Shown one piece after another: positions 15,819 to 24,484 of a stretch of DNA of 64,000 nt. A model generated the notes under the pieces. That model made no database searches. It was not told where the DNA came from and was given only the letters and a program-made list of their open reading frames with translations. The stretch is from Rhodovulum sp. (GTDB lineage Bacteria; Pseudomonadota; Alphaproteobacteria; Rhodobacterales; Rhodobacteraceae): assembly GCA_002706605.1 (NCBI GenBank), contig PALT01000017.1:50188-114187 (forward strand), read 5' to 3'. Made by a program: the position numbers and the translations under genes. Positions within the stretch are counted from its first letter, which is position 1. Every line of letters starts with the position of its first letter.

Positions 15819-17135
15819 TTAGGCGATCCGGTCCAGAATGTCCGAAATCGTCGTAACGATGCGCTCGATCTCGGCCTCGGTGATGATCAGGGGCGGCGAC
15901 AGGGCAATGGTATCCCCCGTCACGCGCAGCATCACGCCCGCCTCCCATGCGGCATTCAGCACCTCAACCCCGCGCGCACCAACAGCCCCATCGCGGGCGT
16001 GCAGTTCAATCCCCGCAACCATGCCGAGGTTGCGGATGTCTTTGACCATCGCATTGTCCCGCAGGCTGTGCACGGCGGCCTCCAGAACCGGTGCCATTTC
16101 GGTGCCGCGTTCAAACAGGCCCTCTTCGGCATAGGTGTCGAGCGTCGCAAGCGCGGCGGCAACCGCGATGGGATGCGCCGAATAGGTATAGCCGTGGAAC
16201 AGCTCAATCGGGGCATCCGCATTGTCCATGGCGGATTGGTAAATCTTGGACGACACCATCACCGCGCCCATCGGGATCGTCCCGTTGGTCAGACCCTTGG
16301 CCGTCGTGATGATATCGGGAACGACGTCGAAATATTCCGCGGCCGAGGCCTTGCCCAGACGGCCATAGGCGGTGATGACCTCATCAAAGATCAACAGGAT
16401 GCCGTAGCGGTCGCACAGTTCGCGCAGGCGGCGCAGGTAACCGACCGGCGGGATCAGAACGCCGGTCGAGCCCGCGACGGGCTCAACGATCACAGCAGCG
16501 ATGGTGGACGGATCGTGCAGTTCGGCCATACGGATCAGATCGTCGGCCAGTTCGGCACCATGCTCGGGGCAACCTTTGGAGAACGCGTTGCGCTCTAGGT
16601 CGTGGGTGTGACGCAGATGGTCCACACCGGTCAGCATCGAGCCATAATGCATCCGGTTTTTGACGATCCCGCCCACCGAAATCCCGCCAAAGCCCGAACC
16701 GTGATAGCCGCGCTCGCGCCCGATCAGGCGGGTACGGGCCGCATCGCCGCGCATGCGGTGGTAATGGATCGCGATTTTCAGGGCGGTATCGACCGCCTCG
16801 GACCCCGAGTTACAGAAAAACGCGTGGTTCAGATCGCCGGGGAACATCGCGGCAAGGCGGGTCGAGAGGTCATAGATCTCGGGCGTGCCAAAGTTGAAAT
16901 GCGGCGCGTAATCCATCGTCGCGACCTGTTTCTGGACGGCCTCGACGATCTTGGGGCGGTTGTGGCCCGCGTTGACGCACCACAGACCGGCCGAGCTATC
17001 AAGGATCTGACGCCCGTCGTCCGAGGTGTAATACATCCCGTCCGCCGCGCGCAGCAGACGCGGGTTTTCGTTGAACGCGCGGTTCGGGGTATAGGGCATC
17101 CAGAAACTGGACATTACATCATTGGACAGGGTCAT
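15819..17135 (-). CDS. Omega-amino acid:pyruvate aminotransferase (class III)
   Basis: This 438-residue PLP enzyme shows the hallmarks of beta-alanine/omega-amino acid:pyruvate transaminases: FWMPYTPNRAF at the N-terminus, CNSGSEAVDTALK, RERGYHGSGFGG, LLIFDEVITAYGR and the Schiff-base Lys280 in TTAKGLTNGTIPMGAV. It moves the terminal amino group of a substrate such as beta-alanine, a polyamine derivative or an aromatic amine to pyruvate, giving alanine and a semialdehyde. The divergently transcribed XRE-cupin regulator is the usual type controlling such genes, so expression is probably substrate-induced. No semialdehyde dehydrogenase lies beside it. The exact amine substrate is not decided by sequence. 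Confidence 0.9.
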   Translation of the reverse strand: MTLSNDVMSSFWMPYTPNRAFNENPRLLRAADGMYYTSDDGRQILDSSAGLWCVNAGHNRPKIVEAVQKQVATMDYAPHFNFGTPEIYDLSTRLAAMFPGDLNHAFFCNSGSEAVDTALKIAIHYHRMRGDAARTRLIGRERGYHGSGFGGISVGGIVKNRMHYGSMLTGVDHLRHTHDLERNAFSKGCPEHGAELADDLIRMAELHDPSTIAAVIVEPVAGSTGVLIPPVGYLRRLRELCDRYGILLIFDEVITAYGRLGKASAAEYFDVVPDIITTAKGLTNGTIPMGAVMVSSKIYQSAMDNADAPIELFHGYTYSAHPIAVAAALATLDTYAEEGLFERGTEMAPVLEAAVHSLRDNAMVKDIRNLGMVAGIELHARDGAVGARGVEVLNAAWEAGVMLRVTGDTIALSPPLIITEAEIERIVTTISDILDRIA

Positions 17136-17194
17136 AAGGTGCCTCGCAGAAATGGGTTAAAACAGTTGTCCCACTGCTCTGCTTGGCGATCAAT

Positions 17195-17268
17195 CCTGCT
17201 TTGAATCACAGAATCGCGCCCTTGTTTTTTCGCGATTTTTTGACAAAGTGCTCTGGATACAAAGCAGG
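17195..17268. promoter_or_regulatory. Inverted repeat in the transaminase/regulator divergent region
   Basis: CCTGCTTTG (17195-17203) and CAAAGCAGG (17260-17268) are a perfect inverted repeat 56 bases apart, flanking the divergent promoter region. The right arm overlaps the Shine-Dalgarno of the XRE-cupin gene. Candidate autoregulatory sites. Confidence 0.4.
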
Positions 17269-17277
17269 AAATCACGC

Positions 17278-17847
17278 ATGTCTACGCCCCCCACCCCGAC
17301 CGACGCCTTGCTGGCGCGCCGTTTGCGCGTGATCCGCAAATCCAAGGGCCTGTCGCAACGTGAATTGGCGCGGCGCACGGGCGTGGGATCGGGCACGATT
17401 TCCCAGATTGAATCGATGGCGATGCAGCCGTCCGTCGCCGTGTTGAAAAAGATCCTCGATGGCATTCCGATGGACCTTGCGACGTTCTTTAGCTTTGAGC
17501 TTGAGACCGCCCAATCCCCGATTTTCCGGCGCGAGGATCACATCGACATCGGCGCGCCGGGGGTGCGGTATTTGTTGATCGGCGCGCAGGTGCCCGGTCG
17601 GAACCTGCAACTGTTGCACGAGTATTATGAGCCGGGGCGCGATTCCGGACGCCGCAACCTGTCCCATGAAGGCGAGGAGTGCGGCGTGGTCATTCGCGGG
17701 CGGCTTGAACTGACGGTCGGGGATGAGGTCTATGTGCTGAGTGCGGGGGACGGGTACTATTTCCCGTCCACCACGCCGCATCGGTTTCGCAATAGTGGTA
17801 CAGAGGTCTGCGAGGTCGTCAGCGCCTGCACCCCGCCCACGTTCTGA
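17278..17847 (+). CDS. XRE-family regulator with cupin sensor domain
   Basis: The 189-residue protein has an N-terminal helix-turn-helix (LRVIRKSKGLSQRELARRTG, then SGTISQIESM) followed by a C-terminal cupin barrel (LSHEGEECGVVIRGRLELTV, YYFPSTTPHRFRN). This layout is that of PuuR-like regulators of amine and amino acid catabolism; the cupin binds the inducer or a metal. ATG 17278 is chosen since AGGAAATC precedes it and the HTH follows at once; an earlier in-frame ATG (17248) adds ten residues. It is divergent from the omega-transaminase, its probable target. Its stop codon abuts that of the convergent fmdB gene with no spacing (TGATCA). Confidence 0.9.
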   Translation: MSTPPTPTDALLARRLRVIRKSKGLSQRELARRTGVGSGTISQIESMAMQPSVAVLKKILDGIPMDLATFFSFELETAQSPIFRREDHIDIGAPGVRYLLIGAQVPGRNLQLLHEYYEPGRDSGRRNLSHEGEECGVVIRGRLELTVGDEVYVLSAGDGYYFPSTTPHRFRNSGTEVCEVVSACTPPTF

Positions 17848-18180
17848 TCAGTGCGAGATCATCCAAGGGCGTTTCGTTGGAAAGCTTTTGGAGCCATCGG
17901 GACGATAAAGCGTCTTTGATTTCTTCTTGTGGCCACCGCTACAGCACCCGCAACCCGGGCCGTGCGAGGACAGCTTTTTCGGGCTGTCGGCGGCGCGTTC
18001 GTTGGTTTCGTGGGCGTGGCGGGTGGATGACGACACGCCCGACACATGGGGCGCGGTCATCATGATGCGCGGCGCGCTCGCGGCACAGTCGGGGCAATCA
18101 CAGGGATCGGCGAATTTCGACATGGGGACAAGCGCCTCAAAGGGGCCGCAGCTGTCGCAGAGGTATTCGTAAACGGGCAT
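17848..18180 (-). CDS. fmdB: FmdB-family zinc-ribbon protein
   Basis: The 110-residue protein begins with the FmdB zinc ribbon MPVYEYLCDSCGPFEAL ... DPCDCPDC, two CxxC-type knuckles. A further Cys/Gly-rich stretch (GPGCGCCSGGHKKK) lies near residue 80. FmdB was first described as a regulator next to formamidase in Methylophilus methylotrophus, and that neighbour is present here: fmdA ends 58 bases upstream. Whether it regulates transcription or helps enzyme assembly is not established. It is the last gene of the amide/urea cluster. Confidence 0.88.
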   Translation of the reverse strand: MPVYEYLCDSCGPFEALVPMSKFADPCDCPDCAASAPRIMMTAPHVSGVSSSTRHAHETNERAADSPKKLSSHGPGCGCCSGGHKKKSKTLYRPDGSKSFPTKRPWMISH

Positions 18181-18206
18181 GGTCCGGACTCCGTTAAATT
18201 GGGGGT

Positions 18207-18229
18207 GGCGGGCCCGCGTGGGGCCCGCC
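18207..18229 (-). repeat. GC-rich hairpin between fmdA and fmdB
   Basis: GGCGGGCCC and GGGCCCGCC form a perfect 9 bp stem with a five-base loop, 9 bases after the fmdA stop and before fmdB. No T-run follows on the minus strand, so it may stabilise the upstream message or partly attenuate fmdB. Confidence 0.55.
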
Positions 18230-18237
18230 GGTCAGCA

Positions 18238-19473
18238 TCACAGATCGGGGGCCAGCGGCACGTCGACCGAGCCGTCCAAGAACTTGGTCGGGCCATCGGG
18301 CGAGGGCATCATATTGCCGCCGAATTCAAAGATATCGGTCGGCAGCCACAGGGTCGCACAGGCGTTCGGAATATCCACCACGCCCGAGATATGCCCCTGT
18401 ACCGGCGCGGTCCCAAGGATCGCATAGGCCTGCGCGCCGGTGTATCCGAACTTTTTCAGATACTCGATCGCGTTCAGGCACGCCTGACGATAGGCGATAT
18501 GCACGTCCAGATAATGCTGGGTGCCTGCCTCATCGACCGAGATGCCCTCGAAAATCAGGAAGTCATCGTATTTCGGCTGAATGGGCGACGGGCGGAACAG
18601 CGGGTTTTTGACGCCGTATTTCGCGACACCGTCCTTGATCAATTCGACCTTGAGGTGCAGCCAACCGGCCATTTCGATTGCCCCACAGAAGGTGATTTCG
18701 CCGTCGCCTTGGCTAAAGTGCAAATCCCCCATCGAGAGACCCGCGCCATCGACATAGACGGGGAAATAGATCTTGGACCCACGGCTGAGGTCCTTGATGT
18801 CACAGTTGCCGCCATGTTCGCGCGGCGGCACGGTGCGGGCGCCCTCGGCGGCGGCCTTGTCGCGGGCCTCGCCCTTCATCGCGCCCATGTGTGCGCTTTG
18901 GGTGTTGGGCAGCGCGGCCAAGGGCGGTGTGCGGCCCGGGTCCGTGTCAAACAGCGCCTTTTCGCGGCTGTTCCACATGTCCAGCATCTTACGATCCGGC
19001 AAACAGCCGATCAGACCGGGGTGGATCAGACCCGCGTATTTCACGCCGGGAACGTGGCGCGATTTGGTGAACATGCCGTCGATATCCCAGATGGATTTCT
19101 GGGCCTCGGGGAAATGTTCGGTCAGGAACCCGCCGCCGTTCTGTTTGGAAAAGAACCCGTTAAAGCCCCAGAGCATGTCCTCCTTGGCCCCGATGTCGAG
19201 GATTTCCACGACCAGCAGATCGCCTGGCTCGGCCCCTTTGACGCCGATGGGACCGGACAGATAGTGCACCTGCTCCAGCTCTACGTCGCGCACGTCGGAG
19301 GCGTCGTCGTTGTTCTTGATCTGGCCACCGGTCCAGTCATAGGTCTCGATCTTGAAATCATCGCCCGGCTCGACCCAGACATTGATCGGAATATCGGGGT
19401 GCCAGCGGTTGTGCACGTTCTCGTTGGTGTGCGGGCTTTCGCTGAGGTCGACCGAAATAAGTGTATCAGCCAT
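18238..19473 (-). CDS. fmdA: Formamidase
   Basis: This 411-residue enzyme belongs to the acetamidase/formamidase family, which hydrolyses formamide to formate and ammonia in the cytoplasm. Signature stretches include NRWHPDIPINVWVEPGDDF near residue 25, LSGPIGVKGAEPGDLLVVE, PREHGGNCDIKDLSRGS and GDLHFSQGDGEITFCGAIEM, where the catalytic and metal-site acids and histidine reside. Length is standard for FmdA. It lies 26 bases downstream of the urtE-type ATPase gene in the same direction. Together with fmdB and the ABC transporter this reproduces the short-chain amide and urea utilisation operon known from Methylophilus. Nitrogen limitation or amide induction is expected but not shown by sequence. 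Confidence 0.95.
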   Translation of the reverse strand: MADTLISVDLSESPHTNENVHNRWHPDIPINVWVEPGDDFKIETYDWTGGQIKNNDDASDVRDVELEQVHYLSGPIGVKGAEPGDLLVVEILDIGAKEDMLWGFNGFFSKQNGGGFLTEHFPEAQKSIWDIDGMFTKSRHVPGVKYAGLIHPGLIGCLPDRKMLDMWNSREKALFDTDPGRTPPLAALPNTQSAHMGAMKGEARDKAAAEGARTVPPREHGGNCDIKDLSRGSKIYFPVYVDGAGLSMGDLHFSQGDGEITFCGAIEMAGWLHLKVELIKDGVAKYGVKNPLFRPSPIQPKYDDFLIFEGISVDEAGTQHYLDVHIAYRQACLNAIEYLKKFGYTGAQAYAILGTAPVQGHISGVVDIPNACATLWLPTDIFEFGGNMMPSPDGPTKFLDGSVDVPLAPDL

Positions 19474-19499
19474 CTTACTGTCCTTTCATTGTTGCCGGA

Positions 19500-20189
19500 T
19501 CAAACCGATAGGAATTTGGAAACTTTGGCTTCGTCGATGCCGTCGCGGGGGCTGTCGTGGACGATCTCGCCGTTCTCGATGACCAGAACGCGGTCCGCGA
19601 CATCCAGGGCAAAGCTGAGCACCTGTTCGGACACGATGATCGACAGGCCCTTTTGGTCGCGGATTTTGCGCAAGGTGCGCGCCATTTCGCGGATGATTGA
19701 GGGCTGAATGCCCTCGGTCGGTTCATCCAGCAGCAGCACCTTGGGATTGCTGGCCAGCGCGCGGGCGATGGCCAATTGTTGCTGTTGCCCGCCCGACAGG
19801 TTCCCGCCGCGCCGCGACTTCATCTCCAGAAGAACGGGGAACAGTTCATAGATATCGTCGGGCACCTTTTTGCTGCCCGTGACGGTCAGGCCGGTTTCGA
19901 CGTTTTCCTGCACGGTCATCGCCGAAAAGATCATCCGCCCCTGTGGCACATAGGCGATGCCCTTGGCGACGCGCTGATGCGATTTCAGACCCGTCACCGG
20001 ATCATCGCCCACCGCGACCGAACCGGATTTTTCCGGCACGATCCCCATCAGGGTCTTCATCAGCGTGGTTTTCCCCATGCCGTTGCGTCCCATAATGGCG
20101 ACGATTTCACCGGGTTTGACCTTTAGATCCAGCCCGTGCAGCACCTCGGATTCCCCATAGGCCGCGCGCAGATCAGTGACATCCAACAT
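19500..20189 (-). CDS. urtE: Urea/short-chain amide ABC transporter ATP-binding protein UrtE
   Basis: A 229-residue ATPase of the LivF type: Walker A GRNGMGKTTLMKT, signature LSGGQQQQLAIARAL, Walker B VLLLDEPTEGIQ, and switch His replaced by a Gln in IVSEQVLSF as usual in LivF/UrtE. Position as the second ATPase after UrtD and the GMGKTT motif fit UrtE. It would power uptake of urea or formamide/acetamide through the UrtBC permeases. It is spaced 11 bases from urtD and 26 bases from fmdA. Confidence 0.93.
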   Translation of the reverse strand: MLDVTDLRAAYGESEVLHGLDLKVKPGEIVAIMGRNGMGKTTLMKTLMGIVPEKSGSVAVGDDPVTGLKSHQRVAKGIAYVPQGRMIFSAMTVQENVETGLTVTGSKKVPDDIYELFPVLLEMKSRRGGNLSGGQQQQLAIARALASNPKVLLLDEPTEGIQPSIIREMARTLRKIRDQKGLSIIVSEQVLSFALDVADRVLVIENGEIVHDSPRDGIDEAKVSKFLSV

Positions 20190-20200
20190 GATGGTTCTCC

Positions 20201-20950
20201 TTAATGGCCGAGGTAGACTTCGATGACTTTGGGGTCGTTCTGGACGCGTTCCATGGACCCCTCGGACAGGGTCTTGCCCTGATGCAGGACCGTGACGCGG
20301 GTCGCGATATCCTCGACAAAGCCCATGTCGTGTTCGATCACGATCACGCTGCGGTCTTGGATAATACGGTTCAGCAGTTCGGCGGTTTTCTTACGCTCGG
20401 CCACCGACATGCCCGCGACCGGTTCATCCAGCATCAACAGTTCAGGGTCCTGGATCAGCAGCATCCCAATCTCTAGCCACTGTTTTTGGCCGTGGCTGAG
20501 ATAGGCCGCCTTTTCGTCCAGCTGATCGTCCAGAAAGATCGTTTCGGCGATCTCTTTGATGCGCGCCTTGACCTGATCGTCCCGACGGAAGGTCAGCGCG
20601 CCAAAGACACCGTGCCCCTTGGGATAGCTGAGTTCGAGGTTCTCAAAGACCGTCAGATCCTCGTAAACCGACGGCGTCTGGAACTTGCGCCCCACGCCGG
20701 CGTGGACGATCTGGTCCTCACGCATGTTCAGCAGTTCCTGCCCCTTGAAGTTGACCGAGCCCGAGGTCGCCTTGGTCCGGCCACAGATCAGGTCCAGAAC
20801 CGTGGTTTTCCCGGCCCCGTTCGGGCCGATGATCACGCGGCATTCGTTGGGTTCGACATAAAAGCTGAGGTCGTTGACCGCCTTGAACCCGTCAAAGGAC
20901 ACCGTCAGCCCCTCAACCATCAGAACAAAGTTCGGATTGCTTGTAGACAT
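20201..20950 (-). CDS. urtD: Urea/short-chain amide ABC transporter ATP-binding protein UrtD
   Basis: A 249-residue LivG-type ATPase with Walker A IIGPNGAGKTTVLDL, the UrtD-like LSHGQKQWLEIGMLL signature (SHGQ in place of the usual SGGQ), Walker B LLMLDEPVAGMS and IVIEHDMGFV with the switch His. The ATG at 20950 is chosen because TAGGAG lies ahead and a longer frame would run back into urtC; the gap to urtC is then 11 bases. It is the partner ATPase of UrtE beneath the UrtB/UrtC permease pair. The SHGQ variant is characteristic of UrtD rather than of branched-chain amino acid LivG proteins. Confidence 0.94.
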   Translation of the reverse strand: MSTSNPNFVLMVEGLTVSFDGFKAVNDLSFYVEPNECRVIIGPNGAGKTTVLDLICGRTKATSGSVNFKGQELLNMREDQIVHAGVGRKFQTPSVYEDLTVFENLELSYPKGHGVFGALTFRRDDQVKARIKEIAETIFLDDQLDEKAAYLSHGQKQWLEIGMLLIQDPELLMLDEPVAGMSVAERKKTAELLNRIIQDRSVIVIEHDMGFVEDIATRVTVLHQGKTLSEGSMERVQNDPKVIEVYLGH

Positions 20951-20961
20951 CTCGTGCGCTC

Positions 20962-22095
20962 CTATTCCGCAGGGGTTTTCGCGCCCGCCATATCGGCGGC
21001 GGACTTGTTGAACAGGCGGTTGATGCGGGGGGCGACGTGTTCGGAATAAACACCGGCCAGACCGTTCGGGAACACCATCACAACGGCGATGAACAAGGCG
21101 CCGAGACCCAGCAGCCACAGTTCGGGGAAGCTTTCAGAGAAGGTCGTCTTGGCCCAGTTCACCAACAACGCGCCATAAACCGCCCCAAGGATCGAAATGC
21201 GGCCACCCACGGCGCAGAAAATCACCATCTCGATGGAGGGCACGATCCCCACAAGGGTCGGCGACATGAACCCGACCTGCAGGGTGAACATCGCCCCGCC
21301 GATCCCTGCGAATGCAGCCCCTGCGCAGAAGACAAAGATCTTGAACGCGGCCACGTCATAGCCGGAAAAGCGCACGCGGTCCTCTTGGTCGCGCATGGCG
21401 ATCAACAGACGACCCAGCTTGGATTTACGGATGAATTGCGCAGCGAACAGAACCACAAACAACATCACGCCGTTGACGTAATAGAGGATCTCTTTGGCCT
21501 CATCCGTGCGGATGTCCCAGCCTTTGAGCGTGCGCAGATCGGTGATCCCGTTGACCCCACCGGTATAGCCCTGCTGTCCGATGATCAGGATGGTCAGGAT
21601 CGCGGCAAAGGCCTGTGTGATGATCGCGAAATAGACGCCACCCACGCGACGACGGAACATGGCCACCCCGATGATAAAGGCAAAGAACACCGGCACCGCC
21701 ACCACCGCAAACAACGCGAACGCAAGGCTGTGGAACGGTTCCCACCACGCGGGCAACGCCGTCAGCTGGTTCCAGTCCATGAAATCGGGAATGCCGGGCG
21801 TTGATTGGATCGACGTGTTTTCGGGCGTCGAGGCTTCCAGTTTCAGGAACATCGCCATGCAATAGCCGCCAAGGCCAAAGAACACCCCCTGCCCGAGGCT
21901 GAGGATCCCCCCAGCCCCCCAGCACAAGACCAGACCAATCGCGACAAAGGCATAGGTCAGGTATTTGCCGAACAGGTTCAGACGGAACGTATCCAGAGAA
22001 ATCGGCAAGAGGACAAAGATGACCACGGCAAGGATCGCAAAGCCGACCATGTCCTGACGTGTCATGAACGAAGAGAAAGACCGTTTCATATCCAA
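20962..22095 (-). CDS. urtC: Urea/short-chain amide ABC transporter permease UrtC
   Basis: A 377-residue LivM-type permease with about ten hydrophobic helices. CWGAGGILSLGQGVFFGLGG near residue 60 is the family signature, and GVYFAIITQAFAAI and the long loop with QGYTGGVNGITDL follow, as in UrtC rather than amino acid permeases. The C-terminus extends as a cytoplasmic tail. ATG 22095 or ATG 22089 may be used. It is separated from urtB by 8 bases. With UrtB it forms the membrane channel of the transporter. Confidence 0.93.
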   Translation of the reverse strand: MDMKRSFSSFMTRQDMVGFAILAVVIFVLLPISLDTFRLNLFGKYLTYAFVAIGLVLCWGAGGILSLGQGVFFGLGGYCMAMFLKLEASTPENTSIQSTPGIPDFMDWNQLTALPAWWEPFHSLAFALFAVVAVPVFFAFIIGVAMFRRRVGGVYFAIITQAFAAILTILIIGQQGYTGGVNGITDLRTLKGWDIRTDEAKEILYYVNGVMLFVVLFAAQFIRKSKLGRLLIAMRDQEDRVRFSGYDVAAFKIFVFCAGAAFAGIGGAMFTLQVGFMSPTLVGIVPSIEMVIFCAVGGRISILGAVYGALLVNWAKTTFSESFPELWLLGLGALFIAVVMVFPNGLAGVYSEHVAPRINRLFNKSAADMAGAKTPAE

Positions 22096-22103
22096 CTGCC
22101 CCC

Positions 22104-23030
22104 TTATTTACGCAGTTTCAGGGCAAACAGGCCCTGCGGGCGCAGCATCAGGATGCCCACCACCGTCAACAGAGTCAGAACCTTGGCCATCGAGCCGGAC
22201 AGGAAGAATTCCATGATCGACTGGGCCTGACTGATGGAGAACGCGCTGGCGATGGTGCCAAGCAGGCTTGCCGCGCCGCCAAAGACGACCACAAGGAAGG
22301 TGTCGACGATATAGAGCTGACCCGCGGTCGGACCGGTCGACCCGATCATCGTAAACGCGGACCCCGCAACACCGGCCACACCACAGCCGATCCCGAAGGT
22401 CAGGCGGTCGGTCCATTCGGTGTTGATCCCGACGGCACCGGCCATCACGCGGTTCTGGTTGATCGCGCGCACCTGCCGCCCCCAGACCGAGCGGAACATC
22501 ATATAGTAGACCGCCATCGAAATCCCGACGGCCAGAACCATCACGAAAATCCCGTTGATCGGCACCTCGATCATATCGGTGACGGGCAGCGACCCGATCA
22601 TCCAGTCGGGGATCGTGACGCCCACCTCACGCGCGCCAAAGACGCTGCGGTAAATCTGTTGCAAAATCAGGCTCAGACCCCAGGTCGCCAACAGGGTGTC
22701 GAGGGGCCGCTTATAGAGATGCCGGATCATCGCCCATTCTACGAACAGGCCCAGCGCACCGGACGCCAGAAATGCCAGTGCCATCGCCACAAAGAAATAC
22801 ATCCCGAACAGGGCCGGGATGTAGGCGGAAAAGAAATTCGACGTCAGGTAGGTGACATAGGCACCAAGGATCATGAACTCGCCATGGGCCATATTGATGA
22901 CCCCCATCTGGCCAAAGATGATCGCCAAACCCAGCGCCATCAGGACGAAAACAGAAAACAGGATCAGGCCGGCGAACCCTTGCATCGCAAAGATCGCGCC
23001 CAGCTCGCCCATGGAATAGTCGGAAAACAT
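22104..23030 (-). CDS. urtB: Urea/short-chain amide ABC transporter permease UrtB
   Basis: A 308-residue LivH-type permease with multiple membrane helices. ALGLAIIFGQMGVINMAHGE is the family motif near residue 32; FAHREVG-type loops are replaced by VFGAREVGVTIPDWM, and the conserved GIGCGVAGVAGSAFTMIG and DTFLVVVFGGAASLLGT stretches complete it. The family call is firm; urea/amide specificity comes from operon context. A strong terminator-like hairpin lies between urtA and this gene, so it is probably expressed below the binding protein. Confidence 0.93.
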   Translation of the reverse strand: MFSDYSMGELGAIFAMQGFAGLILFSVFVLMALGLAIIFGQMGVINMAHGEFMILGAYVTYLTSNFFSAYIPALFGMYFFVAMALAFLASGALGLFVEWAMIRHLYKRPLDTLLATWGLSLILQQIYRSVFGAREVGVTIPDWMIGSLPVTDMIEVPINGIFVMVLAVGISMAVYYMMFRSVWGRQVRAINQNRVMAGAVGINTEWTDRLTFGIGCGVAGVAGSAFTMIGSTGPTAGQLYIVDTFLVVVFGGAASLLGTIASAFSISQAQSIMEFFLSGSMAKVLTLLTVVGILMLRPQGLFALKLRK

Positions 23031-23078
23031 CGGTGGACCTCCGAAGTCAGGCTAAGAAATGTGGCGAAGTCAAAAAGG

Positions 23079-23118
23079 GGACGGCCCGCGTGGAGCCCAA
23101 ACAGGGGGCGGGCCGTCC
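23079..23118 (-). terminator. Intercistronic hairpin between urtA and urtB
   Basis: GCGGGCCGTCC and its exact complement GGACGGCCCGC form an 11 bp stem around an 18-base loop, followed on the minus strand by CCCCTTTTT. It begins 8 bases after the urtA stop. Such partial terminators or stability hairpins commonly raise binding-protein expression over permease genes. Confidence 0.75.
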
Positions 23119-23125
23119 AAAAGGC

Positions 23126-24397
23126 TTACTGATAGCCCTCGGGGAAGGGGTCCGGTTCTACCAGATCAGCCGTTTCAAACACGACTTCGTACTGACCATC
23201 CAACTTGGCCTTGCCCACGCGGGTCTTGGACCACAGGTGGTGGTTTTCGTGCACTTTGACGTAACCTTCGGGCGCAGAGGTCAGTTCGATCCCCGGCGTT
23301 GCGGCGCGGACCTTGTCCACATCGAACGAACCGGCCTTTTCAACGGCGGCTTTCCACAGCCACGGGCCCAGATAGGCGGCTTGGGTCACGTCACCGATCA
23401 CCATGTCATCGCCCCACATTTCCTTGAACGCAGAGACGAAGGCGGCGTTGTTCTCGTTCTCCAGCGACTGGAAGTATTTCATGCAAGCGTAGGCGCCTTC
23501 GATGTTCTCGCCGCCGATGCCGCGGATTTCGTCCTCGGTCACCGAGATGGTCAGAACGATGGGCGACTCTTTGGTCATGTCGATGCCCGCCGCCTTGAGC
23601 TGTTTGTAGAAGGCAACGTTCGAGCCACCCACGACGATCGCATAGATCACGTCGGGTTTCTTGAGACGGATCTTGTTGATGACCGAGTTGAACTGGGTGT
23701 GGCCCAGCGGATAGTACTCTTCGCCCACGACTTTGGCACCGTCGAGGAAGTTCTCGATGTGCTTGCGCGCGATCTTGTTCGATGTACGCGGCCAGATGTA
23801 GTCCGACCCCAGCAGATAGAAGCTCTTGGCGCCTTTTTCTTTGGCGACCCAATCCAGACCCGCGATGATCTGCTGGGTGGCTTCCTGACCGGTGTAGATG
23901 ACGTTCGGGCTCTCTTCGAGGCCTTCATAGAAGGTCGGGTAGTAGAGGAAACCGTTATACTGTTCGAACACCGGCAGAACCGCCTTACGGCTGGCCGAGG
24001 TCCAGCAGCCCATGACCGAGGCCACCTTGTCGTTCACCAACAGCTTTTTCGCTTTTTCCGCAAAGGTCGGCCAGTCGGATGCGCCGTCCTCCTGGATATA
24101 TTCGATTTTCCGGCCCAGAATACCGCCTTGGGCATTGATCTGTTCAATGGCCAGTTTTTCCGCCTGAACCGAACCGGTTTCGGAAATCGCCATGGTGCCC
24201 GTGACCGAGTGCAGGATACCGATGGTCACCGTATCGTCGGTGACGGCCAGACCCGTAGTGTTGACCGCCTCGGTCGGGAAGTCAGCAGCGCGCAGATGCT
24301 TGGGCGCAAACAGCGACGCGGTCAGAGCCGCACCACCAGCCAGAACCGCGCGGCGGCTGACCTGTGTGTTGGTAATGGATTTCGATTTGTCAGACAT
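23126..24397 (-). CDS. urtA: Urea/short-chain amide ABC transporter substrate-binding protein UrtA
   Basis: The 423-residue protein opens with a twin-arginine-like leader (VSRRAVLAGGAALTASLFAP), indicating export, possibly by Tat. The mature part is a type-I periplasmic binding protein: IGILHSVTGTMAISETGSVQ, GCWTSASRKAVLPVFE, YPTFYEGLEESPNVIYTG and LGSDYIWPRTSNKI are typical of UrtA/FmdD. ATG 24397 follows a good AGGTGT/GGAGG-type ribosome site; an upstream in-frame start would push the leader inside. The ligand is urea or formamide/acetamide; adjacency of formamidase favours amides, and no urease genes are present here. It heads the urtABCDE-fmdAB unit. Confidence 0.93.
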   Translation of the reverse strand: MSDKSKSITNTQVSRRAVLAGGAALTASLFAPKHLRAADFPTEAVNTTGLAVTDDTVTIGILHSVTGTMAISETGSVQAEKLAIEQINAQGGILGRKIEYIQEDGASDWPTFAEKAKKLLVNDKVASVMGCWTSASRKAVLPVFEQYNGFLYYPTFYEGLEESPNVIYTGQEATQQIIAGLDWVAKEKGAKSFYLLGSDYIWPRTSNKIARKHIENFLDGAKVVGEEYYPLGHTQFNSVINKIRLKKPDVIYAIVVGGSNVAFYKQLKAAGIDMTKESPIVLTISVTEDEIRGIGGENIEGAYACMKYFQSLENENNAAFVSAFKEMWGDDMVIGDVTQAAYLGPWLWKAAVEKAGSFDVDKVRAATPGIELTSAPEGYVKVHENHHLWSKTRVGKAKLDGQYEVVFETADLVEPDPFPEGYQ

Positions 24398-24484
24398 GAC
24401 ACCTCCTGAGGGTTTGATGAGTTTTTGGGCAATTCTTCCGAGCCCGTTCACCCAAATCATGTCCGCAAGATGCTGCAGTGCAGT

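Noticed and set aside
18046..19707. 553-codon plus-strand open frame opposite fmdA and fmdB
   Set aside because: The opposite strand encodes clear formamidase and FmdB; the frame has no recognisable protein features.
17848..24397. Urease gene cluster
   Set aside because: Only the urea/amide transporter and formamidase are present; no ureABC or accessory genes occur in the window.
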